From Glandiceps talaboti (taxonomy: Eukaryota; Hemichordata; Enteropneusta; Spengelidae): a DNA stretch of 64,000 bases. Position numbers and translations under genes: made by a program. A model generated the notes under the pieces. It had not been told where the DNA came from. It made no database searches and saw only the letters and a program-made list of their open reading frames with translations. The stretch covers positions 21,934,949-21,998,948 of the forward strand of contig NC_135553.1 of assembly GCF_964340395.1 (NCBI RefSeq), read 5' to 3'. Positions 1 through 12,089 of the stretch are shown here, piece by piece (the stretch's first letter is position 1; every line of letters starts with the position of its first letter).

Positions 1-1108
1 TGTTCTGTTCTCTGGAAGAGCGCTTGAAATTCAGAGCTACGGATAGCCTCTAAACTTAGGCATCCTCGCTACAAATTACAATGTATCTCTATAGACGAAT
101 GTCATGTGGTCGTGCACGATTAACGAAATATCTAGCTATTACGTGTACCAATATACTCCTTTCAATGATACCGGCCATGTGGCCATTGCCATGCTGCTGT
201 CTCAATCAGCGGTCACGTGGAGCAACTAACTTTCCTAACTTTTCTCATTCAAAAATGTCTCATTTACACTGACATTGCATGAGAACGACGTAGAAGAGTT
301 ACTGTTTCGGTCAGAACTGGTAATACTTATATTATACGCCGAAAAAGACATTATTTTCGAAATATTTCAAGATTACCTCTGCAGCACGTTGCACAAGATG
401 GCGATTCACAGGGAAAGAGGTCGGTCAGTTGTTTCACATAGACAAGTATAGAAGTCATCCGCGTATTACGTGAGGCAAAATTATTGCTTACTATTGTCAC
501 CAAGATGTTTTGAACAAATACATGCTACATTTAAAAGAAAAACTTAAATCCGCTTAGATACATTCTCCAACCTAGCAAAATATCAAATGTTTTAATGGAT
601 AACATGGCACTACATTACTGTGCCCAATGTTATGTACATTGCTCAATGTGTCGTAAGATGTTCTCGTCCCGAATCATTGCGCCCTCTATGGCGAATATAT
701 ATGGAAGCAACTACGTACGTTTTTATCCTTTCTATCTTCACCACAATCTCTGTCAGTTCTGGGCATAAACATTATTGTGCATGCAATTGGGAACATAACA
801 TACTACTTTAAAAATTTGCTGAAATTAAAATATTAATGTACCATCATGCCATTCTCATCAAACCAAGTGTTGGACAGAGCCACATAAATTTTCTTTCAAA
901 ACATTTGGGAATTTTGATCAGTTTGGCTTAAACCGTTTTATTTCATGAAAATATCAAATACAGTGAATTACACGAATAGAAAAAATATGTGCAAATTTTT
1001 CCAAAGATGCTGCTGGAAGTCTCCTCTAGTCAATATTCCCACAGATTAAACGTTTCATCCACAGTCATTGGTGAAATGTATGTCACTCTTTATTTTACAC
1101 AACTCACT
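1..1108. other. No gene recognised
   Basis: AT-rich DNA with no open frame beyond about 60 codons and no familiar motif. I see nothing I can name. Confidence 0.5.
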
Positions 1109-1487
1109 TTAGGCCAAATAAAATTTTAAAAAGTTGTTTGGTTCCGGTTACCCGACCCGACCCGACCCGACCTTAAACATTTGTTTTCATATTCAAGAAA
1201 AATAATAATAAAATTGCGAAAATCGTGAAGTCTCGCAAGAAATAGTGGGTACGGAAACTGACATCAACTTTAAAAAGACAAAATAAAAATATTCTTCCAA
1301 TCTGTAATGGTTGTACATCTGATAGGAAGAATAAACAACACAGAGACCATTTGGAAAACAATGGAAAACCTGAACTAGACACTCACATATGAAAAAAAAA
1401 TATGATCAAATAAAATAAAAAATCTACCTACCCCACTTATTTAAAAATTGAATGTAATCGGAACCACACAATGTTTTTTATGCCTTA
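1109..1487 (-). mobile_element. TTAGGC inverted-repeat element, copy A
   Basis: Left end TTAGGCCAAATAAAATT with GGTTCCGGTTACCCGACCCG; right end GGAACCACACAATGTTTTTT ATGCCTTA in reverse complement relation. Ends agree with copies B, C and D. It contains a short (CCCGA)n run. It abuts copy B, sharing the TTA. Confidence 0.65.
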
Positions 1488-1836
1488 GGCCAAATAAAAA
1501 TATGTGTGTTTCTGATAATTCGACCAACCCTAGTTTAAGCCACCGACCCTAAATATTTTTTTAAAACACTTAAAACAAAAATATAAGAATCTCTTTGTCT
1601 TCTTGACCTTCATGCATGTCTGTTTCTTTCCCTGGCAATGTCTGTATGTATTTCATCAAACTATGGCACAGAAGGGATATTTTGACCAACAGTGTGTTTG
1701 TTCTTGGGTCGAAGCAATATTTTTTAAAAATAAAAACAATTAAAAAGATCAAATATAAACTAATATCCCGACATACCTACCCTATTTTTTGAGGCTGTGT
1801 TATCGGAAAAACACAATATTTTTTTTCCCACCTTAG
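1485..1836 (-). mobile_element. TTAGGC inverted-repeat element, copy B
   Basis: Starts TTAGGCCAAATAAAAATATG, then TGTGTTTCTGATAATTCGAC and AACCCTAGTTTAAGCCACCG; ends GTTATCGGAAAAACACAATA and CCTTA. Arranged tail to head with copy A. The order of inner motifs is the reverse of copies C and D, which fixes the orientation. Confidence 0.7.
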
Positions 1837-2798
1837 AAGTGAAGGTGGTATGGTACAATTCAAATAATATGAAATCCATACAATTATGATAATGATGTGA
1901 ATCAGTATATTACATAATATAATAATAATTGTATGATTATAAATTTGTAAACTTGGTGTCAGAGGTGTAGTTTGAGTATTAAATATATCAGCCTAGATAT
2001 CTTTGCACCATTCTTTGATAAATGTGCAAATAAAAGTATATAATATTAGCACTAGATTCATTGCGGACGCCTGGAAAAACATTTTCTTAAGTAACCATAC
2101 ATGGGGACTTGACTGCATTGTGGACGACTGGAAAAAAAAACATTTTCTTAAGTAACCGTTGAGGGCACACATACAAGGGGCTTGGTCTGGTGAGGATAAG
2201 AATACTTTCTTTATTTTTTACTGTTATCTATTGGTCAGCATAACCATGAAAGGGAAGACCCATGTTTTTAGTTTCAAAGTAAATGAACAAGTTAGGCAAT
2301 TTAGTCAAGTCAAAGGAACTGTGAAAGTATGTAGAATTGACCACCAGTAACCTTTCATGACTTTTCCACAATGCATTCTTGAGCAAACTATAATGTACAC
2401 CCCCCACCCACCCACCCCACAACAAAAAGTAGTAGCAACAATATTTTGCTTGGAGAGACTGGCCTCCTGTCCTTGCATTGTCACTGGTGGTTGGCTGCAA
2501 TGCGAGCACAGTGTTGCCAGTGGTGACATGGGACAGTGCCTAGAAGCTGAATTATTTACTTGTCATGGGTAGTGCTATTTTCAAAGCTTGTTATTACAAT
2601 TTAGGACATCATCATTGATGCCTTACACTGCTAGGGTATGGGCATAGTATATAACATGTCAATAAACTCCCCCTGATTTGGTTGAGGAGAAAAGGTTATG
2701 TTAGTATATCTTGTATAATATTCTGAGGTCCTCTCAGACTCATAGAAAAAAAAAAGGTTTTTGTATCAAAATGTCTGACATGTCTGAGGGTAGGATCT

Positions 2799-2997
2799 CA
2801 ATTCTCCGTACCTGCAATAACTTTTTACCTCATGCTAGAGGGTCAAATAGAACAAGAAGGTCGACTTATCGTCACATATGCCTATAGTAATGCATGTGTA
2901 GTGAAAGTTTTGCTGTCGACCAAGAAATCGAATGTGCATTATTTTTTATGATGCACCCTGGGCAGTAATAATATTCTATTTGAGGTACGGAGAATTC
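2799..2997. mobile_element. Short MITE-like element
   Basis: AATTCTCCGTACCT at the left end and AGGTACGGAGAATT at the right end are perfect inverted repeats about 200 bp apart. GGTCGACTTATCG and GCTGTCGACC inside may extend the folding. Confidence 0.55.
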
Positions 2998-3169
2998 TAT
3001 TACCAGTGCCTCAAGTTACACCTGCTGGAGGCTTTATGCCATGATGGTGTGTAGAAATAACAACATAACAGTGAATGTATTCTGGAATTTCATGATTTTA
3101 TTTAGTTGTCAATGTTTTGAATTTCTTGTGGTATTTCTTCATTTCTCATTTTTAGTAAAAAATTGACAG

Positions 3170-3302
3170 AGGTTATAATTCTTGAGACTGTAAGATACGT
3201 CATGACGTTTCGCCCTCACCGGCCTCCTCTCATGTGTTAAGGGTTGCCTGATGTTTGAGGGCGCCCGTCACAGCGTACCTTAGTCTAATAATTCTCAAGA
3301 AA
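3170..3302. repeat. Imperfect hairpin element
   Basis: ATAATTCTTGAGACTG with TTTCGCCCTCACC on one arm, GAGGGCGCCCGTC with TAATAATTCTCAAGAA on the other. Arms of about 50 bp with mismatches. Confidence 0.45.
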
Positions 3303-4497
3303 AAAAACAAAACAAAAACTCAAAAACTCATTGCACACTAAAGTATATGTAAATCTTACAAAAGAGTAAAAAATAACACTCCCAGCAAAATGGTTAAAAA
3401 TGTATTTACTATAGAATTGACACTTCTATTGTTACATTCTGGTCTATAGTACTACTAATCTTTCACCGCATCATGGAGTGATCTCCAGATTCCATGTTTC
3501 TCATAAAATGATAGTCTACGGTAGAAGTGTTCTTTTCAGTCAACAACTTTGCATATTTAACTTTTAAATACTAATTGAAATAAATACAAGTTAAACAATA
3601 TAATCTTGTGATGATTTGATGAAGCAGTTGCCACATGCACCAGTGAAGGCAACGACAATATGTGCCGTAGAGGGCGCTGTGACACCTGAGCAACTAACTT
3701 AACTTATAGGTTTAGTACATGCGTGAAAAATGTTGTTTTCTTGCATTGTTTTTATTCATTTTTCTGCGATAAATTGTCATCATAGTACTGTGACTAGACA
3801 CATTATATTTTGATGATGACATGACAATTTATCTTACTTTTTTCACTACATACTTCAAAAACAATATGTAAAGTGAGCTAGACAGGCACAAAAGTCAGCA
3901 ATAATAGTTGTAAGACCTACTATTACATAATTATGTACTCTGCATATAATGTCTTCAAAACATGCAACAATTAGCTAGTAAAAATAGTAAATATAAAAGA
4001 AGTTTACAACTAAACTCTAGAGATTGTCCAAATCTCACTTGGATTTTACGTCTCGTTGCAGATCTTGCGTGATATGCAAAAGAAGCCAAGCAAAAACGGT
4101 TATCAAACATGTGATCGTGGTCAAGGTTTTGCCATGGCCATGTGCGATGATGTTGAGAACAATTAGTGTTGCCAAGAGTTTGACACTTTTAGCTTGACCA
4201 CCCTTGAGTGGTTGCTATGGATGCAATGGCTCACACAGGATCTCGTGAGATCTGCTGCGAGACAAAAAAAAACGGCTTATTGACATGGGTTTTTCAAATA
4301 CTAGCATCTACACTGAAGAAAATAAAGTCTCAAATCTCTGACAATAGATATGGACGTCAACAACTGAGTACTTACACAAATAATAACAGATGTTGATCTT
4401 TCCAAGTAAAAAGTACGCTTCAACTTTTAATACACACTTATATGTGTACTCCAAAATTCTTGTAAAAATCATTAATTTACAGTCAATTTATTGTATC

Positions 4498-4562
4498 CAT
4501 CCATCCATCCATTCATTCATTCATTCATTCATTCATTCATTCATTCATTCATTCATTCATTC
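4498..4562. repeat. (ATTC)n microsatellite
   Basis: CCAT units change to about 14 ATTC units. It follows a shorter CCAT run and gives a false Ser-His-Ile-like reading frame. Confidence 0.95.
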
Positions 4563-4919
4563 ATACAGTAGTTATTGTCATTGCATCTACTATCTCTAAT
4601 ACATACATACATCAATGCAAATAAATCTGTGAATTCAATTCTAAATTTATACTACCATGCCAAACCATACTTACAAAAATCTAGCATATGAATGAGTTTT
4701 TTCGAAACTGATGAAAACAGAGCAAATATTAATATCAGAATATATTTGAAACATGGCATATTTGTATAAATTGATTTTAAATTTACTGTAGAGTAAGTAA
4801 CACCACATTAGCTTGTTTTATGAGTTGTCAATAACACATCATTTCCGTGTTTCCGACTGAATAACAAGTTATTCTGTTAGATAATATCACTATGAAACAT
4901 ACAATTCTAACCCAAATAT

Positions 4920-5735
4920 TTTGCAGAGACTGAGCTTCATTACTTGGTCTCCAGTTGTGCCTGATAATGACAGGGTCAGTTTCATTGAAATATTTGGACT
5001 GGAAATGTCTCTGTGTAAAGTTGTCATCATGCTGTGTAAAGATTATTTATATTTGATCGCGCATGTATTATTATCTAAGGAAATTTGGGGACCATCTTTT
5101 CATGGACTTTATAAAAATATTGGGTGTTTGTGTTTGATTGTCAAAATAATATTTCACAAAGAGAAAATATCCAGTCATACATTCTGATCATAGTAGTTGT
5201 AATGGTATTCATTTTACAATATAAAGTTTTTCTCAATTCATCTTTGTAGATTTAAGCCAAAAACCACAAAAATATGCATTTCACATGACAGACAAACAAA
5301 CCTAGGTTAACAAGTTTATCCTGTGTTTGCTTTAGATTAACAACAAAATACATGAAGTACTTTTCAAACAATATTTTTCTGGGTCCTTTTCTGTTGCTTT
5401 CCTTTGGCAAAAACTTGACTGATTCGTTGACTCTTATTTCACAACTTCCATAAATGTGATTGTTTTTACAAAAATTAACAAACCGAGTTTCCTGGACACA
5501 GAACAAATTAAAAGCCTATGTTCTTTCAAACGTATACTAATTTGCTTAGAATTCATTGTGTTGTTTTGCTACACTCACATAAGTTTGGTTTTTTTTCTTG
5601 TGTTTTGTTTCACAGAATTGACGATCCAAGTGAAAAAATTCTTCCCCTATACAACTGTGAAATCTGGAAAGCGAAATCTGAGCTCAGCAAGTTTACTCTC
5701 GTTTTTTTTAAAGAAAATGACATACTTTGAAGAGA
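4920..5735 (+). other. Two possible plus-strand exons, unidentified
   Basis: After TTTTGCAG at 4918-4925 a frame reads RLSFITWSPVVPDNDR to a possible donor GTCAGT near 4974. After a pyrimidine-rich TTTGTTTCACAG (ending near 5615) another frame reads RIDDPSEKILPLYNCEIWKA and ends FTLVFFKENDIL then stop near 5728. I do not recognise the protein; no upstream exon could be tied to them. They could be chance. Confidence 0.2.
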
Positions 5736-5908
5736 AAGCATCACATTATTTCAGTATTTAAAAAAAATGGATTCTGGCAAGTTGTAAACTGAGCTATCAT
5801 TTTTAAAAAATCACCATGTTTTCATATAATAAGATATATATGCCTGCATGTATCTACATACGAAATACAGAGAATTAAGAAAATATTGGCAGGATGGATA
5901 TTTGGGGG

Positions 5909-6045
5909 TTAGTCTTTACAGACTTCATTGATATCAGCACACACTTTCCTTATCCTGTCTGACTTGTTGACGTATTTTCCCAGATCCAGTCCTAGTACGT
6001 TGGATAAACACGCCACTTCTCCGTACTCCATGAATTGGTACAGTG
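5909..6045 (-). CDS. DESI-PUL terminal exon (end of PUL domain, stop)
   Basis: 137 nt from a TTTGTCAG acceptor to a TAA at 5909-5911. It encodes [20 protein letters not shown], then [20 protein letters not shown] and VCKD. The [12 protein letters not shown] part aligns with NAVQLAKSLGVD of PLAA, the last conserved PUL helix. It starts in phase 1, so it also joins exon 9 in frame if no exon lies between. Confidence 0.75.
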
Positions 6046-9000
6046 CTGACAAACAATAGAAAGCTGTCAAAAAATCAGAACAATTACATCAACATTAAAA
6101 AAAACCCAAAAACTTCATTTTATCTTAATATCTGTATACTATGAGTTTATTACGCGGCATCACCCTTGTTTCGTCGTATCGCCGTGAGTGCAGTTTCCAT
6201 AACGTGGCACAAGTCGTTAGACAAGTGTCACTTTATGGGAACTGCATGAAGGGTGAGGTGATACAACGAACGAAGAGAATTCAAGAATTAAGAAAAACAA
6301 GTCATTGAAAATGACATAGTCCCCGCTATGATTGGGTTTTAAGGAATTGGCAGTTTATGTTGTCATTTTCAAACCTGGCTAATGTTGTTTGGCCTCATAT
6401 GGTTGTTTTTGATATCACTACTCTGTTCAAGCATGTCTGAGTTATGGCTTTCGACATGAAAACTGCGCCAACAAAACGGCTGCCAGGCAGCCATATTGGA
6501 TCGTATCACGACAACAATGAATATGCACATGTATACACTGTATTAATACCAACTTTGAATGAGATCTGTTCAAGCATGTCTGAGTTATGGCTTTGGACAT
6601 GGAAAATTCGCAAACAAAATGGCTGCCAGGCAGCCATATTAGATCGTATCACGACAACAATGACTATGCACATGTATGTCATAGAACACTGTCCTAATAC
6701 CAACTTTGAATGAGATCTGTTCAAGCATGTCTGAGTTATGGCTTTGGACAGGGAAAATTCTCAAACAAAATGGCTGCTAGGTGGCCATATTGGATCGTAT
6801 CATAAAACAAATTGACGCGCATATGTATGCCATAGTATGTTGCCCCTGTACCAAGTTTGAAAAAAATCGGTCAAGGTATCTACAAGAAACGGCTCTGGAC
6901 GGACGGACAGAAGCACAGACAGACGGAACCCAATCCATAAGTCCCCGCCAGACGACTAATGAAAAGAGCGCAGCTTGCTATGCAGTGGGCTTTGTGTGTC
7001 AAGCGACTCAGCTATCACAGTATCAGGTGACAACAATCACGTCCACATTCACTGCTGGCCGTGTCAACCTGCCAGTGACATTATTGAAAAGATCGTCAAT
7101 TTTCATCAGATTTTGGTGTAACTGTCCATACTAATTATTTCAAAATACAACTTTGGTAGTAAGTTCTCTAAAAGTGTCAGAAAATGCTTCCATATTTCAA
7201 TGAAACTAGATGGTCGACTGCAATCGTAACTTCTGTAGTACGTTACAGAGTGCTACACTGTAGCATATGCATAGTAGGCATAATGGGTGGCATAACAGTA
7301 GCATCAGTGATATCGAAATGTTACGTACGTAAACAGTTTTAATATGAATTTGCAATTTAATGTATGATCGCAAATAGTATCATTTGGGTATGGATATTTT
7401 CGTTCCCTGTTTTCAAAGATGTAGGTTTTCATTTTGTGGTCATACGCAATAACATATTCAGCAAATACATTGCACTTATCGTATATGCCGACTCATTCAT
7501 AGATGATCTTGGTAGGACATTGCATGAACTTAACCACAAGTATCATGGATCCATAATTACAGGAGATTTTAATATTGATGTGGCAAAGTCGTCTAGTAAT
7601 TCTGAAAAACTGCTAAACACACTATCGTGTTTGCATTTTGAACAAACTATTAGAACTCCTACCCGTGTAACAGATAGATCTGAAACAATAATTGACCACC
7701 TCTATACGAATATGAGTTATGTCCACACTGATTCTGGCACTATTCTAGCCGATGTTTCTGACCATGTTCCAATCTTTACCTTTTTCAATAATGTAGATAT
7801 CTCATTCTCAGACACAGGCAATGCATGCAATCTTGTAAGGGATTTTTCAAAATATGATAAGGATGAATTTGCTAGGGAAATTGAGAGTGAATCCTGGGAT
7901 GGTGTTCTGAATTGCCAGGATGTTAATGACTCGTATAACTATTTCTGTACACGGTTTCTCGAAGTTGCTTCAAAGTATGCCCCACTGAAATCCATGCGAC
8001 GGCGGGGTAAAAAGAAAAGAAACGACAAACCCTGGATAACGAACGCAATTAGGAAATCAATAAAGAAGAAACATGCTATGTACAGAAAACTTATCAAAAA
8101 TAATTTCCGAGAACCAACTCTGAGTCATTTCAAAAGGTACAGAAATATTTTAACGAGTGTTCTAAGAAAAGCTAAAAAGTATTACTATACAAACACTTTT
8201 GTGTCTTTGCAGAACAATATGAAAGAAACATGGGGAGTTATCTCTGAACTAATTGGGAAACAGAAATGTAATCAAATCAAAATTCCAAATCAATTGAAGC
8301 GTGTGTCTGGGAATGATACTGTGACTCATACTCATTTGCAAGATATGGTGGAAGATTTTAATGATTTCTTTGTTAGTATTGGACCAAATCTTGCTGAGAA
8401 AATTAACACTTCACTTTCAACGATACCTGATCATATGTCATATCTCGGTTGTAATGCTTCGAATACCCTTTTCCTACAACCTGTAACTGAAGAGGATGTC
8501 AAAACGATGCTCTTATCTCTAGATATTGCCAAGGCAACCGGTTACGACAATATTAGTGTAAAACTCATAAGGGATTCGGCTGATCATATATCGAAACCAT
8601 TGTGCCACGTTTTGAATTTGTCATTCATAAAAGGTAAATTCCCAAATGCTCTAAAAATAGCACGGGTTGTCCCTATATTTAAAAAGGGAAACACAGAAAA
8701 CACAGGAAATTATAGACCAATTTCTATTTTGCCTTTACTAAGCAAAATTTTTGAAAAAATGGTTAATAATCAAATTTTAAACTTCTGTGAGAAAAACAAC
8801 ACATTTTACAAACACCAATATGGTTTTCGGAAGCAACATGGCACTAAACTGTCTTTGATCAGCCTCACCCAACATCTTCTTGAAGAAATTGATAAGGGAA
8901 ATCCAACACTTGGGTTATTCATTGACTTTTCGAAAGCGTTTGACACCATAAATCATGATATTCTAATATCAAAATTAGAATATTATGGAATACGAGGTTT

Positions 9001-12000
9001 GCCCCTTCAATGGCTAAAAGATTATCTCACTTTCAGGTATCAGTTTGTAGGTATAAATGGTGTTAATTCCTCCAAACGGGCAATTACTTGTGGTGTTCCC
9101 CAAGGCTCAATTCTAGGACCTACACTTTTTCTTGTATATATTAATGATATACCACTATCTTCCGATTTATTTGACTTTAGATTGTATGCCGATGATTCAA
9201 ATTTATTCCATACTTTTACTGATAGAAGTAATATTATTGATATGACATCAATGAGCTATGAATTAACAAATATCACAAATTGGTGTGATGCGAATAAGCT
9301 AACGATAAATCTAGCTAAAACGAATTACTTAATTCTGAAAAGCAAAAGGAAAACAGTGGATAACACTGGATCTATGCGCATAAAAGACACAATACTGCAA
9401 GAAACTGATACTGCATCATTTGTTGGAGTGTCAATTGATCAGTGTATGTCCTGGAAGCCACAAATAACTGCTGTAAATTCTAAAATAAGCAAACTTACAG
9501 GCATATTCCTACATATTCGCAAAGTTGTGCCTCAACATATACTTATCATGCTTTATAACTCCACTGTTCTCCCACACATCACATATGGACTGGAAGTATG
9601 GGGGAGTACGTACCCGACTTACCTTAATGAATTATTTATTGTACAAAAACGATTAATTCGTATTATGACTTTTAGCAAATGGAATGTACCTTCAGAACCA
9701 TTATTTCAAAAGCTCGGTATTCTAAACATTTTTCAACAACACAGCCTACAATTAGCGATGTTTGTCCATGATGTTTTACATAAAAGACTACCAAGCATCT
9801 TCCACGATTACTTCACTACAATTAGCCATTCTTATTCAACACGGCAAAGCAGGAGAAGCGATTTGAATATTCCAAGAACAAAACATACAGTACAGTTTTC
9901 GCCTAAGCTCTCGCCTCAATTCGCGTTCGCATCGCTTCAGCTTCGCTTTCGCTTCGCCTCAATCTCAAGTTTACGGGAGTTCGCTTCAATTAAACATCGC
10001 TTTCACTTCGCTTCCTTTTCGCGTTGAGTTCGCATTCGCATCGCACCCCATTCGCATCGCGTCAACTTTGTTTCTGAATCGCATTGTGTGGAACATGCGC
10101 TATTATACCCACATATTTGCATGATAAAGGATTTGAAACGAAAAGTATAGATCATTACGGCTACTAAAATTATGCGGGGTTGTACTTTACTTTTCTGTCT
10201 ACGGCACGATAACCCTTTTGGTTAAATTTGCGTTAATAAATCAGGGCATGCCTTTTGAGGCGAGCGATCGCTCCGCTCGCCTACCGCTCGCGCAAATTAA
10301 AATCCACGAGAGCGATTTTCCACTCGCGTGGGCCTCAAACAACCTGTACAACAGCCTGATGTTATTTTATATCATTTTTCAATATGTGGTTACCATAAAA
10401 ATCAACGTTTATTCGGTAAAATTACGTGGTGGGAGCGTGGAACACTTCCGTGTTCATAATCGTCGATCTCCAGCTGAAGTCAGCGCTGTCATTCATGACC
10501 TATTTATGTATCTGAAATTTGCATTGTACTACCCTTATATGGGAAAAATAGTGACGTATTCGAAGCGGGACATGCATGATGTCATGGCATATCATGAATA
10601 TTGATCAGCTCAGTATACAGGGAGATTTCAACTTTCGCATCATTGCAAATTGCGCAATTACGATTGATACGATGACTGTTTGGAGTTCTCGTTTTCAGCA
10701 ATCCATCGATGAGTTTAGTTTTAAATTCCGATCGGCCTAGTTTTGTTAGAACGTGGTTTTGGAGACCATCCTACGTGAATGTCTCCTCCGGAACATGAAC
10801 AACAACTGCGATTTATAGTTGCTACACAAAGTACATGCCCAGAGTTCCGACAATAGCTTGGCGATGTTTTGGAGTTTTGAAAGAATGACAATAAAATATT
10901 ATACGATTGATTATTTTACAAAATAAAAATAAAACTAATCTGTCGATATTTCTCGTGCAGTTTTCAGAGAAATTCCCGGGCTTTTATTTCATAATCTCCG
11001 ACACGCAGTTTCATTGTTTTTGTCCGATGATCTATTCAACTGCCGACCACGTCTGTTTTACCGCCATGACTTTATCGACTGCTGTAACATATAAAATATT
11101 TGCTCGAATTTTCGCCTTGTCGTGATTTCTAAAACAAAGTAGGTCTGCTGCTCAGACGTGAACGGATCTCGCTACTTTAGTCGGCGACACCGGTCGTCCG
11201 TGTGCAGGTACTAGGTGGGGTTACGTGTTATTGTCACGGCACCGGCCGACCAACCCTAACGGGGACGATTTGGTAATTGGGGACAATATAACGCACCCCC
11301 CCCCCCTAATAAATCCATGCATAGAACCTATCTCAGAATTTTGAGTTTTAGGTTTGTAATGTGCGTAACAGACAGAATTCACGACGTACAGCAGTGAAAA
11401 CAGATATGCAAATACTTTCACACCTTTCACAGTATCGCTTCACCTTCATTGTTGTTTGACGTGAAGCGACCTTCATTGTTTTTTGATGCGATGCGAACAA
11501 GAAGCGAAAGCGAAGCGAAATGACTGCGATGCGAATGCCGTCATGAAGCGATTCTAAGTTACGAAGCGAATTGATTGAAGCGATAATGAGGCGATGCGAC
11601 TACGAAGGCGAAGCGAAGCGAACGCGAAAAATGCGACAGCTTAGGCGAAAACTGTACTGTAGGTCGGGCCAATTCAGCATAAAATATGCAGGTGCGAAAC
11701 TATGGAATAAAATACCAGTGCATATTAGGACTATACAATGCAGGTCAGAGTTTAAGCGGGAATTTAAAAAATGTCTACAGTCTGGTTGTTTCGGGATCTA
11801 GAGCTCATGTTTAATTTATTTTGTAATTTCAGTGTATTTCCATGTATCATCTACCACGTTAAATAGTCTTGATTGAAACAGGGCAAAATTAAATGATAAG
11901 TGTCATATGTTTTGTGAGGGGAGGACTCGATTAGTTGTGTAACAACTACTTCCACACCCTTTTCCCGAATAACACGTTTATGTATATACATAAGGATATT

Positions 12001-12058
12001 TAGTTCTGTTCTGTATCACATTTTTTTTTTTTTTTTTTTTTTTTGTACGTGGGAATAA

Positions 12059-12089
<31 letters not shown>

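Larger units (their letters stand above)
7364..12088 (+). mobile_element. 5'-truncated non-LTR retrotransposon (Jockey/CR1-like LINE), split by a nested element
   Basis: The upstream part codes for the end of an AP-endonuclease domain and a full reverse transcriptase. The coding C-terminus resumes after the nested insertion (about 11660-11800: [18 protein letters not shown]). Then come a 3' UTR with a 24-T run (12021-12044) and a terminal (TTA)n tract, typical of this class. The endonuclease N-terminus is missing, as in incomplete reverse transcription. It lies antisense in the last intron of the DESI-PUL gene, and its 3' end stops about 27 bp from the exon 9 donor. Confidence 0.9.

Noticed and set aside
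6444-7134. Protein-coding gene from frames of 89 and 117 codons
   Set aside because: The frames follow a tandem repeat and a GGACGGACAGA-type dispersed-repeat tail.
10218-10604. 128-codon frame as a transposase of the foldback element
   Set aside because: No DDE/D pattern or DNA-binding motif is visible; the start is in low-complexity CGCTCGC sequence.
11055-11080. Possible small exon for the missing PUL helix (minus strand, TTACAG then VDKVMA then GTAAAA)
   Set aside because: Its phase does not fit between exon 9 and the terminal exon, the peptide does not resemble RLLVALGT, and it lies inside the nested foldback element.
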